64,000 nucleotides of DNA, taken from positions 2,294,001 to 2,358,000 of the forward strand of contig NZ_CP032482.1 in NCBI RefSeq assembly GCF_003600645.1, in the 5' to 3' direction. Origin of the DNA: Yersinia rochesterensis. GTDB taxonomy: Bacteria > Pseudomonadota > Gammaproteobacteria > Enterobacterales > Enterobacteriaceae. Of this stretch, positions 1-8,560 are shown one piece after another. The notes beneath the pieces were generated by a model. It did no database searches and was not told the origin of the DNA. It saw only the letters and a list, made by a program, of their open reading frames with translations. The translations under genes were made by a program, and so were the position numbers. Numbering within the stretch: the stretch's first letter is position 1; the number at the start of each line of letters is the position of its first letter.

Positions 1-174
1 CAGATAAATACCGGACTCGATATCAGCAGGATTTAAAGCAATCCTTCCTGTTGAACCTGATAGACAGTCCTTACTGCGGTCTGAAAACCAAGACTGCGAG
101 CACATGATGGAGCCTAAGATCATCTGTTCGCTGCCCGACGAGGGAGGCTCGGGTGTTCAACTTGGTTCTATGTG

Positions 175-207
175 GTCAAAGATAGCACTGAGTGATCTTT
201 GACTTTT
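175..207 (+). terminator. Rho-independent terminator-like hairpin
   Basis: A 9-bp perfect stem (GTCAAAGAT / ATCTTTGAC) with an 11-base loop is followed by TTTT. It would end a rightward transcript that starts outside or at the left edge of the window. Confidence 0.5.
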
Positions 208-365
208 CACTTAAATGTATGTTGTAACTAAAATAGAGCAATTTGACATTTTATTTGGCGGTTTCATTCCTTTGGGCTTCCCTGCTATCTCCGCCATAAA
301 CTGTGCTCACACGCACGTGATAAATCGTATACTGAGTTGCCTATTAGTCATAACAATCAGCCCTG

Positions 366-379
366 TACAATCGGTTACA
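366..379 (+). promoter_or_regulatory. Candidate RstA box upstream of asr
   Basis: The sequence TACAATCGGTTACA matches the RstA consensus TACATNTNGTTACA at 10 of 12 defined positions and lies about 100 bases before the asr start. In E. coli, asr is activated by the acid-responsive RstB-RstA system. A weaker match (9 of 12) lies at 216-229. That RstA binds here is inferred. Confidence 0.45.
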
Positions 380-481
380 AGCCGAAACCAATGACTCACG
401 GAAGCCATTAATCATTTCCTCTATTCTCATTACAACGACCCAACGGGGCCGATATACAAACAGAAATCTGAGGAATAAATC

Positions 482-757
482 ATGAAAACAGTATTAGCTC
501 TGATTGTTGCTGCAACTTTGGGTATGTCTTCTATCGCATTCGCCGCCGACACAGTTGCACCACCTGCTGCTCCAATGGCCGGAGCACCCGCTGTCCATAG
601 TGCTCCAGCCAAAACTATGCATCACAAAAAAGCTAAAAAATCGATAAAAAAAGCGGAAAAAACTGCACCGGTGCAAAAAGCACAAGCGGCTAAAAAACAC
701 CACAAAACAGCGGCACAGACTAAATCTACCCCGGCAGCAGTACCGGCCATCAAATAG
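482..757 (+). CDS. asr: Acid shock protein Asr
   Basis: This is a 91-residue periplasmic acid-shock protein. Residues 1-21 form a clear Sec signal peptide ending AFA. The mature part has almost no hydrophobic residues and is built of Ala, Pro, Lys, His and Gln, with repeated HHK and KKA-type motifs, as in Asr of other enterobacteria. Asr is strongly induced by low pH in E. coli; as a basic, disordered protein it is thought to protect periplasmic proteins. A GAGGA ribosome site precedes the ATG. A strong terminator follows, with ydgU and ydgD beyond it, which is the E. coli order. The RstA-like box upstream fits acid induction. Confidence 0.9.
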   Translation: MKTVLALIVAATLGMSSIAFAADTVAPPAAPMAGAPAVHSAPAKTMHHKKAKKSIKKAEKTAPVQKAQAAKKHHKTAAQTKSTPAAVPAIK

Positions 758-816
758 CAGCCAAAAAGCTGAACTCAGCTCTTCACGATGAGTTTGCAAC
801 AACTGAATTCACCCAA

Positions 817-840
817 CACCCGGTTTTCCGGGTGTTTTTT
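817..840 (+). terminator. asr terminator
   Basis: A 7-bp stem CACCCGG / CCGGGTG with a TTTT loop is followed by six T. It separates asr from ydgU. Confidence 0.85.
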
Positions 841-856
841 ATCGGGAGTGCTGATA

Positions 857-937
857 ATGCTGCGCCGTTATTTATTTGAAATCACTCTGACCACATTAAT
901 TATTTGCGGGCTGATTACATTGTTTTTCTATTTATAA
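857..937 (+). CDS. ydgU: Small membrane protein YdgU
   Basis: A 26-codon ORF encodes two Arg near the N-terminus followed by one hydrophobic membrane segment (about residues 9-26). Position and character match YdgU, the tiny inner-membrane protein encoded just after asr in E. coli. A GGGAG ribosome site lies 9 bases before the ATG. The gene starts only 16 bases after the asr terminator T-run, so expression may depend on read-through from asr. Its function is unknown. The assignment rests on size, composition and synteny. Confidence 0.7.
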   Translation: MLRRYLFEITLTTLIICGLITLFFYL

Positions 938-1119
938 CAACAATGGCCTATTTCGCTCTAAAATTATTGAAAAATCAAATAATGACAACACATCACATCA
1001 CATCACTAATTATGTCTATAGTTAGCGGTAGGGAAAATCGTGATGAGCAATTTAATCAGTCGAACTCAGGTTTGTGAATAGATAACCCTCTAAGGAATAA
1101 TAAGGCAGGCTAACTATTT

Positions 1120-1953
1120 ATGCGTTTATCTTCATTATTACTATTAAGTCTGTTACCTCTTTCTGCGGCTCTAGCCCACTCACCGACAGACACGCAAAAT
1201 GATGACGCCAGCATTGCAGATCAAATGACTCTGTTTTTCGGTAAAGATGACCGTACAGCGGTCACTGATAACTCCGAATGGCCATGGCAAGCGATTGGCC
1301 AAGTTGAAACGGCAAGCGGTAACCTTTGTACTGCAACATTAATCTCCCCTCGCCTGGCACTGACAGCAGGTCATTGCGTATTAGCTCCTCCTGGTAAAGT
1401 TGACCGGGCCGTGGCCTTACGATTTATTTCCCAAAATGGTCATTGGAAGTACCAGACGACCAGTCTGGAAACACTGGTGGATGCTAAATTGGGTAAAAAA
1501 CTCAAACCTGATGGTGATGGTTGGATAGTTCCGCCCGCCGCCGCAGCGTATGACTATGCACTTATTCGATTAACGAGTAAAAAAACCATTCCAATCAAAC
1601 CATTGCCTCTGTGGGATGGAACTGCGAGTGAATTAACTCAAGCACTTAAACAAGTTGATCGTAAAATCATTCAAGCAGGTTACCCCCTTGACCATCTGGA
1701 CACACTTTATCGCCATGAAGATTGCCTGATTACAGGGTGGGCACAGCAAGGCGTGCTTTCTCATCAGTGTGATACATTACCCGGTGATAGCGGCTCGCCC
1801 CTACTGCTGAAGAATGGCGAAAAGTGGTCTTTGATTGCGATTCAAAGTTCCGCTCCCGCCGCTAAAGACCGTTATCTCGCGGATAACCGAGCTTTGGCAG
1901 TCACGGCCATAAAAGGCCGGTTAAAAACACTCGCAAATAAAGCAGCCAAATAA
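1120..1953 (+). CDS. ydgD: Trypsin-like serine protease YdgD
   Basis: This 277-residue secreted serine peptidase of the chymotrypsin (S1) fold has a signal peptide at residues 1-19 ending ALA. The catalytic triad is visible: His85 in LTAGHC, Asp145 in YDYALIR and Ser224 in PGDSGSP. Cys70 and Cys86 flank the active-site His, as in trypsin. E. coli YdgD has similar length and the same place after asr and ydgU. The substrate is unknown; location and neighbours suggest a periplasmic role linked to acid or envelope stress. The ribosome site is weak for the chosen ATG. Confidence 0.85.
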   Translation: MRLSSLLLLSLLPLSAALAHSPTDTQNDDASIADQMTLFFGKDDRTAVTDNSEWPWQAIGQVETASGNLCTATLISPRLALTAGHCVLAPPGKVDRAVALRFISQNGHWKYQTTSLETLVDAKLGKKLKPDGDGWIVPPAAAAYDYALIRLTSKKTIPIKPLPLWDGTASELTQALKQVDRKIIQAGYPLDHLDTLYRHEDCLITGWAQQGVLSHQCDTLPGDSGSPLLLKNGEKWSLIAIQSSAPAAKDRYLADNRALAVTAIKGRLKTLANKAAK

Positions 1954-2008
1954 TACGGGTTATTCTGCGAGATAGATTAATGGGCTAACAAAGGGACTTT
2001 ATTGCCTA

Positions 2009-2332
2009 TTATTTCTTATCTGCACGATGGGACTTTTGATTAAATTTAAAAACAAAAGTCCCCCCTAATGCTGCGGCATATCGACTTAACGTCGTCAGAT
2101 TAGGCGAAATAATGCCTTTCTCCATCCGGCTAATATTCTGTTTCCTCAACCCCGCTCTCTGAGCAACCTCTTGTTGGGTCAGCTTACATTGCTGACGAGC
2201 AGCCTTAAGCTCCGTCATCATGGTTTGCCTAATCTGTAAATCTAAATAAGCTTCATTTACCTGAGGGTGATGTAAAGCCGCTGCTTTAACCTCTGAAAAA
2301 GGAATAATGTCAAAATCATCTTGTTTTTTCAT
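2009..2332 (-). CDS. Xre-family antitoxin of a RelE/HigB-type pair
   Basis: This 107-residue protein has a helix-turn-helix of the Xre/Cro type at about residues 45-95: a KLTQQEVAQRAG first helix and a KQNISRMEKG recognition segment. It is encoded directly after the toxin gene, and the two overlap by four bases (ATGA), which couples their translation. Antitoxins of this layout bind and neutralise the toxin and repress their own operon. The N-terminal 40 residues are probably the toxin-binding part. The order toxin then antitoxin is that of HigBA-type modules. Confidence 0.8.
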   Translation of the reverse strand: MKKQDDFDIIPFSEVKAAALHHPQVNEAYLDLQIRQTMMTELKAARQQCKLTQQEVAQRAGLRKQNISRMEKGIISPNLTTLSRYAAALGGTFVFKFNQKSHRADKK

Positions 2333-2658
2333 GGCTGCAATCTCCGTTTGATTTCTTTCATACGCTGATAAGCCAACATCAGTGTCCGTCTGGAGGTCTT
2401 TTGCGTTTTCTTCTGCAAAATATGAATGATATAAACCTGCCGGTCAGCTTGATAAAAGAAAAAACCGCGCCCGGCCCCCTCCTTCGCACTGACCCTCAAT
2501 TCTTTCAGCCCTTTTCCTAAATCCCGAACTACAGGCTCCCGTAACTCGTGATCATAAGCCTCTAACTCATCCAAAGCTTTGATCAGAGCCGCCTGTATCC
2601 CTGGCGGCAATTTAAACAACTCCCTTTGTGCCAACCCCAATAAATTAATCACATACAT
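2329..2658 (-). CDS. RelE/HigB-like toxin (Gp49-like family)
   Basis: This is a probable mRNA-interferase toxin of about 109 residues. The core (GKGLKELRVS, then RGFFFYQADRQVYIIHILQKK, then a C-terminal helix beginning about RRTLMLAYQRMKE) is the pattern of the phage-derived Gp49-like branch of RelE/ParE toxins. An in-frame start at 2760 would add 34 residues. I prefer the ATG at 2658 because the fold starts there and an AGGGA site lies 7 bases before it. The stop overlaps the antitoxin start. Sibling toxins cleave mRNA on the ribosome; that activity is inferred. Confidence 0.78.
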   Translation of the reverse strand: MYVINLLGLAQRELFKLPPGIQAALIKALDELEAYDHELREPVVRDLGKGLKELRVSAKEGAGRGFFFYQADRQVYIIHILQKKTQKTSRRTLMLAYQRMKEIKRRLQP

Positions 2659-2941
2659 AAGCAATCCCTGCTCCCGAAAAACTCTATCAAACTCACCAAA
2701 TGTAATCAAAAATGGTGACCTGGAATCAGACAAACTTTGAACAAGCCGCCTCATTGCCAAGGCAGATATAGCCGGAGTTAAAGGTCAGAAGCAATAGCAC
2801 CGATGCTCAAGAAGGGACTTAATTGACTGTTTTCGAGGGGCTTCGCAGGAAAATTAGCGGTTTTCATCAATTACATATTTAAGATGCAAATAAGGATGCT
2901 TAACATATATAAATACTGAGTTTGTCAGTGGGGGGGGAAAG

Positions 2942-2974
2942 CTCCGCGCCCAAAAAATTAGGCCAGGCGCGGAG
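2942..2974 (-). terminator. Inverted repeat after hrpA, possible terminator
   Basis: A 9-bp perfect inverted repeat (CTCCGCGCC / GGCGCGGAG) with a 15-base loop lies just past the hrpA stop. In the leftward direction it is followed by CTTT and then a run of C instead of a clean T-run, so termination may be imperfect. Confidence 0.45.
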
Positions 2975-2990
2975 TGATATTCATTAATCC

Positions 2991-5900
2991 TTAAGCAGAG
3001 AGTTGGTCGATAGTTTGCAAAATACGTTTGTCCGAAATGGGATATGCTGTCCCCAATTGCTGAGCAAATAAGCTCACCCGCAGTTCTTCAATCATCCAAC
3101 GAACTTCTTTAACGTCTTCATCTTGTTGGCGTTTAGGCGGTAACTTATTAAGCCATTGCTGCCACATTTGCTGGACATGTTCTATGCGCAACATTTGGGC
3201 GCGATCACGATGAGGGTCGACAGCTAACTTCTCCAGACGGCGCTCAATCGCGTGTAAATAGCGCAATGTATCAGGTAAGCGTTTCCAGCCATTATTAGTA
3301 ACAAAGCCCCGGTAAATCAGACCACCAAGCTGGGCTTTAATGTCTGAAAGTGCCAATGCTTGCGAAATATCGACTCGGCCTTTTAGACGCTTATTAATAC
3401 TAAACGCCGTGGTTAGGATCTGCTCAACTTGCTTGGCAATATCCACGACGGTTTCATTTAACTCAGCCCGCACTTTTTCTTGTAACTGAGCAAAATCAGC
3501 CTGTTGCCAGACCGGGCCACCATATTGCGCCACCAGTTTATCCACCCCACAAGCAATGCAATCATCAATCAGATCCATCACTTTGCCATAAGTATTGAAA
3601 TAAAGGCCGAGTTTGGATTTATTCGGCAGTTTTTCATGTAAATACTTAATGGGAGAGGGAATATTTAGCAGCAATAACCGCCGTGTACCCTGCCACATTG
3701 CTTGCTGTTGCTGAGATTCCGTATCAAACAAGCGGATCGCAACACTGTCTTTCTCATCCACCAGTGCAGGATAGGCTTTGACTTCGTATCCCCCGCGGCG
3801 TTGTTCATAGCACACAGGAAGTGAGCCGAAGCTCCAGATATGTAAGCCATTTTGTTCAATACCGTCATCCGCCACGGCAGAAAGGGTTTCCTGCACCTTT
3901 TCTTGAAGTTGTAGCTTCAAAGCCGCAAGATCTTTGCCTTCACGTAGAGTCCGATTTTTATCGTCCAGCACACGGAAGGTCATTTTCAGATGGTCGGGAA
4001 CTTGCTCCCATTGCCAACTCTCGCGTGACACTGTCACACCCGTCATGCGGCGCAACTCGCGCTCTAATGCCTCGAGTAAACTGGTTTCCAGCGGTGTTGC
4101 TCGGGCCAAAAAAGCTTCAGCATAATTAGGTGCAGGAACAAAGTTACGGCGCACAGGTTTAGGTAATGACTTGATAAGCGCTATCACCAGCTCACGGCGA
4201 ATCCCTGGAATTTGCCAGTCAAACCCCTCTTCTTTAACCTGATTCAGGATCGGGAGCGGGATATGGACAGTGACCCCATCGGCGTCAGTACCCGGCTCAA
4301 ATTGATAAGAAAGCCGTAATTTGAGCGACCCTTGATACCAATAATTCGGGTAGTCCAGCGGGTTAACTTTGTTCGCCCCATCCTTGATAAGCATGGTTTT
4401 TTCAAAGTTGAGTAACTCGGGCTGTGTCTGGCTGGTTTTCTTCCACCAGCTATCAAAATGGCGCGCAGAAACAACATCGCGTCCAATTCGCTGGTCATAG
4501 AAGTTAAACAGTGTTTCATCATCAACCAGAATGTCGCGGCGGCGAGATTTGTGCTCCAGCTCTTCAACTTCAGCCAGCAACTTTAAATTAGCCCGGAAGA
4601 AAGCATGGCGCGTTTGCCAATCTCCTTCGACCAAACCGTGACGGATAAACAGCTCGCGGCACAGTGGCGGGTCAATGGGGCCATAATTTATCTTGCGCTC
4701 AGTCACGATAGGTAAGCCGAATAAGGTCACTTTCTCGCTAGCCATCACCGCCCCTTGCGCTTTCTCCCAATGCGGGTCGCTATAATGGTGTTTAACCAAA
4801 TGCTGCGCTAAGGGTTCAATCCACTCTGGCTCAATGCGGGCAGCAATACGGCCCCATAAGCGGCTGGTCTCGACTAACTCAGCGACCATGCTCCATTTAG
4901 GCGGTTTTTTGAATAAACCGGAACCGGGGAAAATGGCAAAGCGGGCATTCCGTGCGCCGGTATACTCTTGCTTTTCAACGTCTTTTTGGCCGATATGTGA
5001 CAATAAACCGGTCAGAATAGCAGTATGGACGCTGCGATAATCTGCAGCGACACTATTGACCGGGATACCCAATTCTTTCACTACCTGGCGCAGTTGGGTA
5101 TAAATATCCTGCCATTCGCGTACCCGCAGATAATTCAGAAAATCACTGCGGCATAATTTACGGAATTGTGCCGATGACAGCTCTTTTTGCTGCTCTTTCA
5201 GATAATCCCACAAATTAACAAACGCAAGGAAATCAGAGTCTTTATCAGCAAAACGCCGGTGTTTTTCATCGGAAGCTTGCTGTTTATCCATCGGGCGCTC
5301 ACGCGGATCCTGGATAGACAACGCCGAGGTAATAATCATCAATTCGCGCACACTGCCGCTTTTCTGAGCTTCCAGCACCATTCGAGCCAGTCGAGGATCG
5401 ACCGGTAATTGGGCCAATTGGCGACCGAGCGGTGTCAATTGTTGATGCCCGTTACTGGCAGTTTGGATCGCCCCCAATTCTTCCAGCAGCCGCACGCCAT
5501 CTTGAATATTACGTTTATCTGGCGCTTCCACAAACGGGAAAGCCGCGATATCCCCTAGCCCTAGTGAGGTCATTTGCAGGATAACGGACGCCAAATTGGT
5601 GCGCAGAATTTCCGGATCGGTAAATTCAGGGCGAGACAGGAAATCCTGTTCGGAATAAAGACGAATACAAATACCGTCAGATACACGGCCACAGCGACCT
5701 TTGCGCTGATTAGCAGAAGCTTGGGACACCGGCTCTATGGGCAACCGCTGTACTTTGGTGCGGAAACTGTAGCGGCTAATACGCGCGGTGCCGGGGTCAA
5801 TAACATACTTAATACCGGGCACCGTCAGTGAGGTTTCCGCCACGTTGGTTGCCAGTACAATTCGCCGCCCATGATGAGACTGAAACACCCTATTCTGTTC

Positions 5901-6878
5901 GCTATTTGATAAGCGGGCATACAGCGGCAGCACTTCCGTATGGGGCAGATTCTGTTTCATCAGCGCATCAGCGGTATCACGGATTTCCCGTTCGCCACTC
6001 ATAAAGATCAGAATATCGCCGGGACTTTCGCGACCCAACTCATCGACGGCATCAAAAATAGCTTGTAGCTGATCGCGATCAACATCATCGGCATCATCCA
6101 CAATGGGCCGGTAGCGCACTTCCACCGGATAGGTGCGGCCAGAGACTTCAATAATGGGCGCATTATTGAAATGATGAGAAAAGCGCTGCGGATCAATAGT
6201 CGCCGAGGTGATAATCACTTTCATATCAGGACGTTTTGGCAATAACTCGCGCAAATAACCCAAGATGAAATCAATGTTCAGGCTACGTTCATGGGCCTCA
6301 TCAATAATCAGAGTGTCATATTGCATCAGCAGGCGGTCTTGCTGAATTTCAGCCAGTAAAATACCGTCGGTCATTAACTTAACCAGCGTATTTTCGCCCA
6401 CTTGATCATTAAACCGCACTTTATAACCGACACTGCCGCCAAGGGAGGTGTCTAGCTCATCGGCAATACGGTTCGCCACGGTACGTGCGGCCAGACGGCG
6501 CGGCTGGGTATGACCAATCACCCCTTTTATACCCCGCCCCAACTCCAGACAAATTTTCGGTATCTGTGTGGTTTTACCCGACCCCGTTTCACCGGCGACA
6601 ATCACCACCTGATGGTCACGGATAGCATGATAAATATCTTGTTTTTTCTGACTGACCGGCAAATTTTCAGGATAAGTGATAGCCGGACAGGCCGCCCGAC
6701 GGCCAGCAACTCGCTGCATTGCAGTAGCAAATTCGGCCTCTATTTCACGGGTAATCGCCTCTACGGCCTCTGGATTATGGACTTTTTGTGCGCCTTGCAG
6801 CCGACGTCGCATGCGCTGTTGGTCACGGAGCATCAATTCCCCGAGTTGGGAGGATAATGCTGCGAGCGAAGATTTCAC
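2991..6878 (-). CDS. hrpA: ATP-dependent RNA helicase HrpA
   Basis: HrpA is a DEAH-box helicase of about 1295 residues, the usual length for the family. It has Walker A GETGSGKTT at about residue 98, the DEAH box at about 195, the SAT motif at about 225 and motif VI QRKGRCGR near 395. A winged-helix/ratchet region, an OB-fold domain and the long C-terminal DUF3418-type region follow. HrpA works on translation, rescuing stalled ribosomes and processing some mRNAs, in the cytosol. A TTG at 6884 extends the frame by two codons. The GTG at 6878 has better spacing (9 bases) from an AAGGA site, so I use it. Confidence 0.93.
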   Translation of the reverse strand: MKSSLAALSSQLGELMLRDQQRMRRRLQGAQKVHNPEAVEAITREIEAEFATAMQRVAGRRAACPAITYPENLPVSQKKQDIYHAIRDHQVVIVAGETGSGKTTQIPKICLELGRGIKGVIGHTQPRRLAARTVANRIADELDTSLGGSVGYKVRFNDQVGENTLVKLMTDGILLAEIQQDRLLMQYDTLIIDEAHERSLNIDFILGYLRELLPKRPDMKVIITSATIDPQRFSHHFNNAPIIEVSGRTYPVEVRYRPIVDDADDVDRDQLQAIFDAVDELGRESPGDILIFMSGEREIRDTADALMKQNLPHTEVLPLYARLSNSEQNRVFQSHHGRRIVLATNVAETSLTVPGIKYVIDPGTARISRYSFRTKVQRLPIEPVSQASANQRKGRCGRVSDGICIRLYSEQDFLSRPEFTDPEILRTNLASVILQMTSLGLGDIAAFPFVEAPDKRNIQDGVRLLEELGAIQTASNGHQQLTPLGRQLAQLPVDPRLARMVLEAQKSGSVRELMIITSALSIQDPRERPMDKQQASDEKHRRFADKDSDFLAFVNLWDYLKEQQKELSSAQFRKLCRSDFLNYLRVREWQDIYTQLRQVVKELGIPVNSVAADYRSVHTAILTGLLSHIGQKDVEKQEYTGARNARFAIFPGSGLFKKPPKWSMVAELVETSRLWGRIAARIEPEWIEPLAQHLVKHHYSDPHWEKAQGAVMASEKVTLFGLPIVTERKINYGPIDPPLCRELFIRHGLVEGDWQTRHAFFRANLKLLAEVEELEHKSRRRDILVDDETLFNFYDQRIGRDVVSARHFDSWWKKTSQTQPELLNFEKTMLIKDGANKVNPLDYPNYWYQGSLKLRLSYQFEPGTDADGVTVHIPLPILNQVKEEGFDWQIPGIRRELVIALIKSLPKPVRRNFVPAPNYAEAFLARATPLETSLLEALERELRRMTGVTVSRESWQWEQVPDHLKMTFRVLDDKNRTLREGKDLAALKLQLQEKVQETLSAVADDGIEQNGLHIWSFGSLPVCYEQRRGGYEVKAYPALVDEKDSVAIRLFDTESQQQQAMWQGTRRLLLLNIPSPIKYLHEKLPNKSKLGLYFNTYGKVMDLIDDCIACGVDKLVAQYGGPVWQQADFAQLQEKVRAELNETVVDIAKQVEQILTTAFSINKRLKGRVDISQALALSDIKAQLGGLIYRGFVTNNGWKRLPDTLRYLHAIERRLEKLAVDPHRDRAQMLRIEHVQQMWQQWLNKLPPKRQQDEDVKEVRWMIEELRVSLFAQQLGTAYPISDKRILQTIDQLSA

Positions 6879-7842
<964 letters not shown>

Positions 7843-7941
7843 TAATAAAGAACTTTCGTGCAGAGGCGAGTGTCTGCGTTAATGCACGACAGCAATGACC
7901 TTGCATTGCCCTCGTTTTACCCAGTAGTCAATTTCATCATT

Positions 7942-7965
7942 GCGCGCCTTCAGGCGCGCTTTTTT
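7942..7965 (+). terminator. azoR terminator
   Basis: A GC-only 7-bp stem (GCGCGCC / GGCGCGC) with a four-base loop is followed by six T. Confidence 0.88.
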
Positions 7966-7984
7966 ATAAATGATGCGCCGAGTA

Positions 7985-8356
7985 TCAGCGCTGCATCCAT
8001 TGGCCATTAATACCGCGTACATATTCCCCCGCCGCCGCGCGGTTGACTAACTTTTGCCCCGCCAGCTTGGCGACATCCTCGGTTGAAATATGATTCTTCT
8101 GCGCCACTTCCTGATATTTCTGGGCTCTGGCGATATTAATTTGCTCCACCAGCGCCAGTGTTTCAGCATCTTTCTTTACCGGTGCCAAATACCCACTGAG
8201 GGTTTCACCCACGCGGCCTTGCTGCTTGGCCTGCTCCAACGTCAGTGCAAAAGCCCCAGTGCTAAACAGTAAACTGCCGCTTAACACCACGCAGCCCAAT
8301 ATTACGCGAAGCAACTTTTGTGTATCCCCAATCCAGCCGGACGTTTGCTTGTTCAT
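7985..8356 (-). CDS. ydbL: Periplasmic protein YdbL (DUF1318)
   Basis: YdbL (123 residues) has a long basic N-region and a signal peptide ending AFA at about residue 37. A small periplasmic domain of the DUF1318 family follows, starting LTLEQAKQQGRVGETLSGYL. It is the last gene of the ydbH-ynbE-ydbL operon, 9 bases after ynbE. In E. coli the YdbH-YnbE pair forms a bridge that moves phospholipids to the outer membrane, and YdbL modulates the pair; this role is carried over by homology and synteny. Confidence 0.88.
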   Translation of the reverse strand: MNKQTSGWIGDTQKLLRVILGCVVLSGSLLFSTGAFALTLEQAKQQGRVGETLSGYLAPVKKDAETLALVEQINIARAQKYQEVAQKNHISTEDVAKLAGQKLVNRAAAGEYVRGINGQWMQR

Positions 8357-8365
8357 AATGGCCTC

Positions 8366-8560
8366 TTAGAATAGATTGGATTGATTTTTAAGCAGATTTT
8401 CCACGTCTTTATCCACTCTAATCTGGATTTCATGCTCAATTTTGACATTCATATTGATAGTGATAGGTTTTTCCGGGGTTGCCACTTCCAGGCGTAAACA
8501 GCCGCTAAGCATAAAAATACCCAGCGCTATTGCCATAGGTTCCCATGTCAAAATCTTCAT
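8366..8560 (-). CDS. ynbE: Outer-membrane lipoprotein YnbE
   Basis: YnbE is a 64-residue lipoprotein with lipobox LSGC and the modified Cys at residue 21. The short mature part ends in KNQSNLF. An upstream in-frame start at 8620 exists, but the ATG at 8560 overlaps the ydbH stop (ATGA) and gives a proper lipoprotein signal, so it is chosen. In E. coli YnbE sits in the outer membrane and docks to the C-terminus of YdbH, completing an intermembrane lipid-transfer bridge. Confidence 0.88.
   Translation of the reverse strand: MKILTWEPMAIALGIFMLSGCLRLEVATPEKPITINMNVKIEHEIQIRVDKDVENLLKNQSNLF

Larger units (their letters stand above)
1..480. other. Gene-free region upstream of asr
   Basis: No gene was recognised here. 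One frame is open from base 3 to a TGA at 102-104, which could be the last 33 codons of a gene entering from the left, but I do not recognise the residues. Several short inverted repeats follow, and the run ends in a terminator-like hairpin at 175-207. The right half is the asr promoter region, with two RstA-box-like sequences. Confidence 0.5.

Noticed and set aside
494..802. 102-codon frame antisense to asr
   Set aside because: A shadow of the Lys/Ala-rich asr codons, dominated by Phe, Cys and Arg, and no ribosome site.
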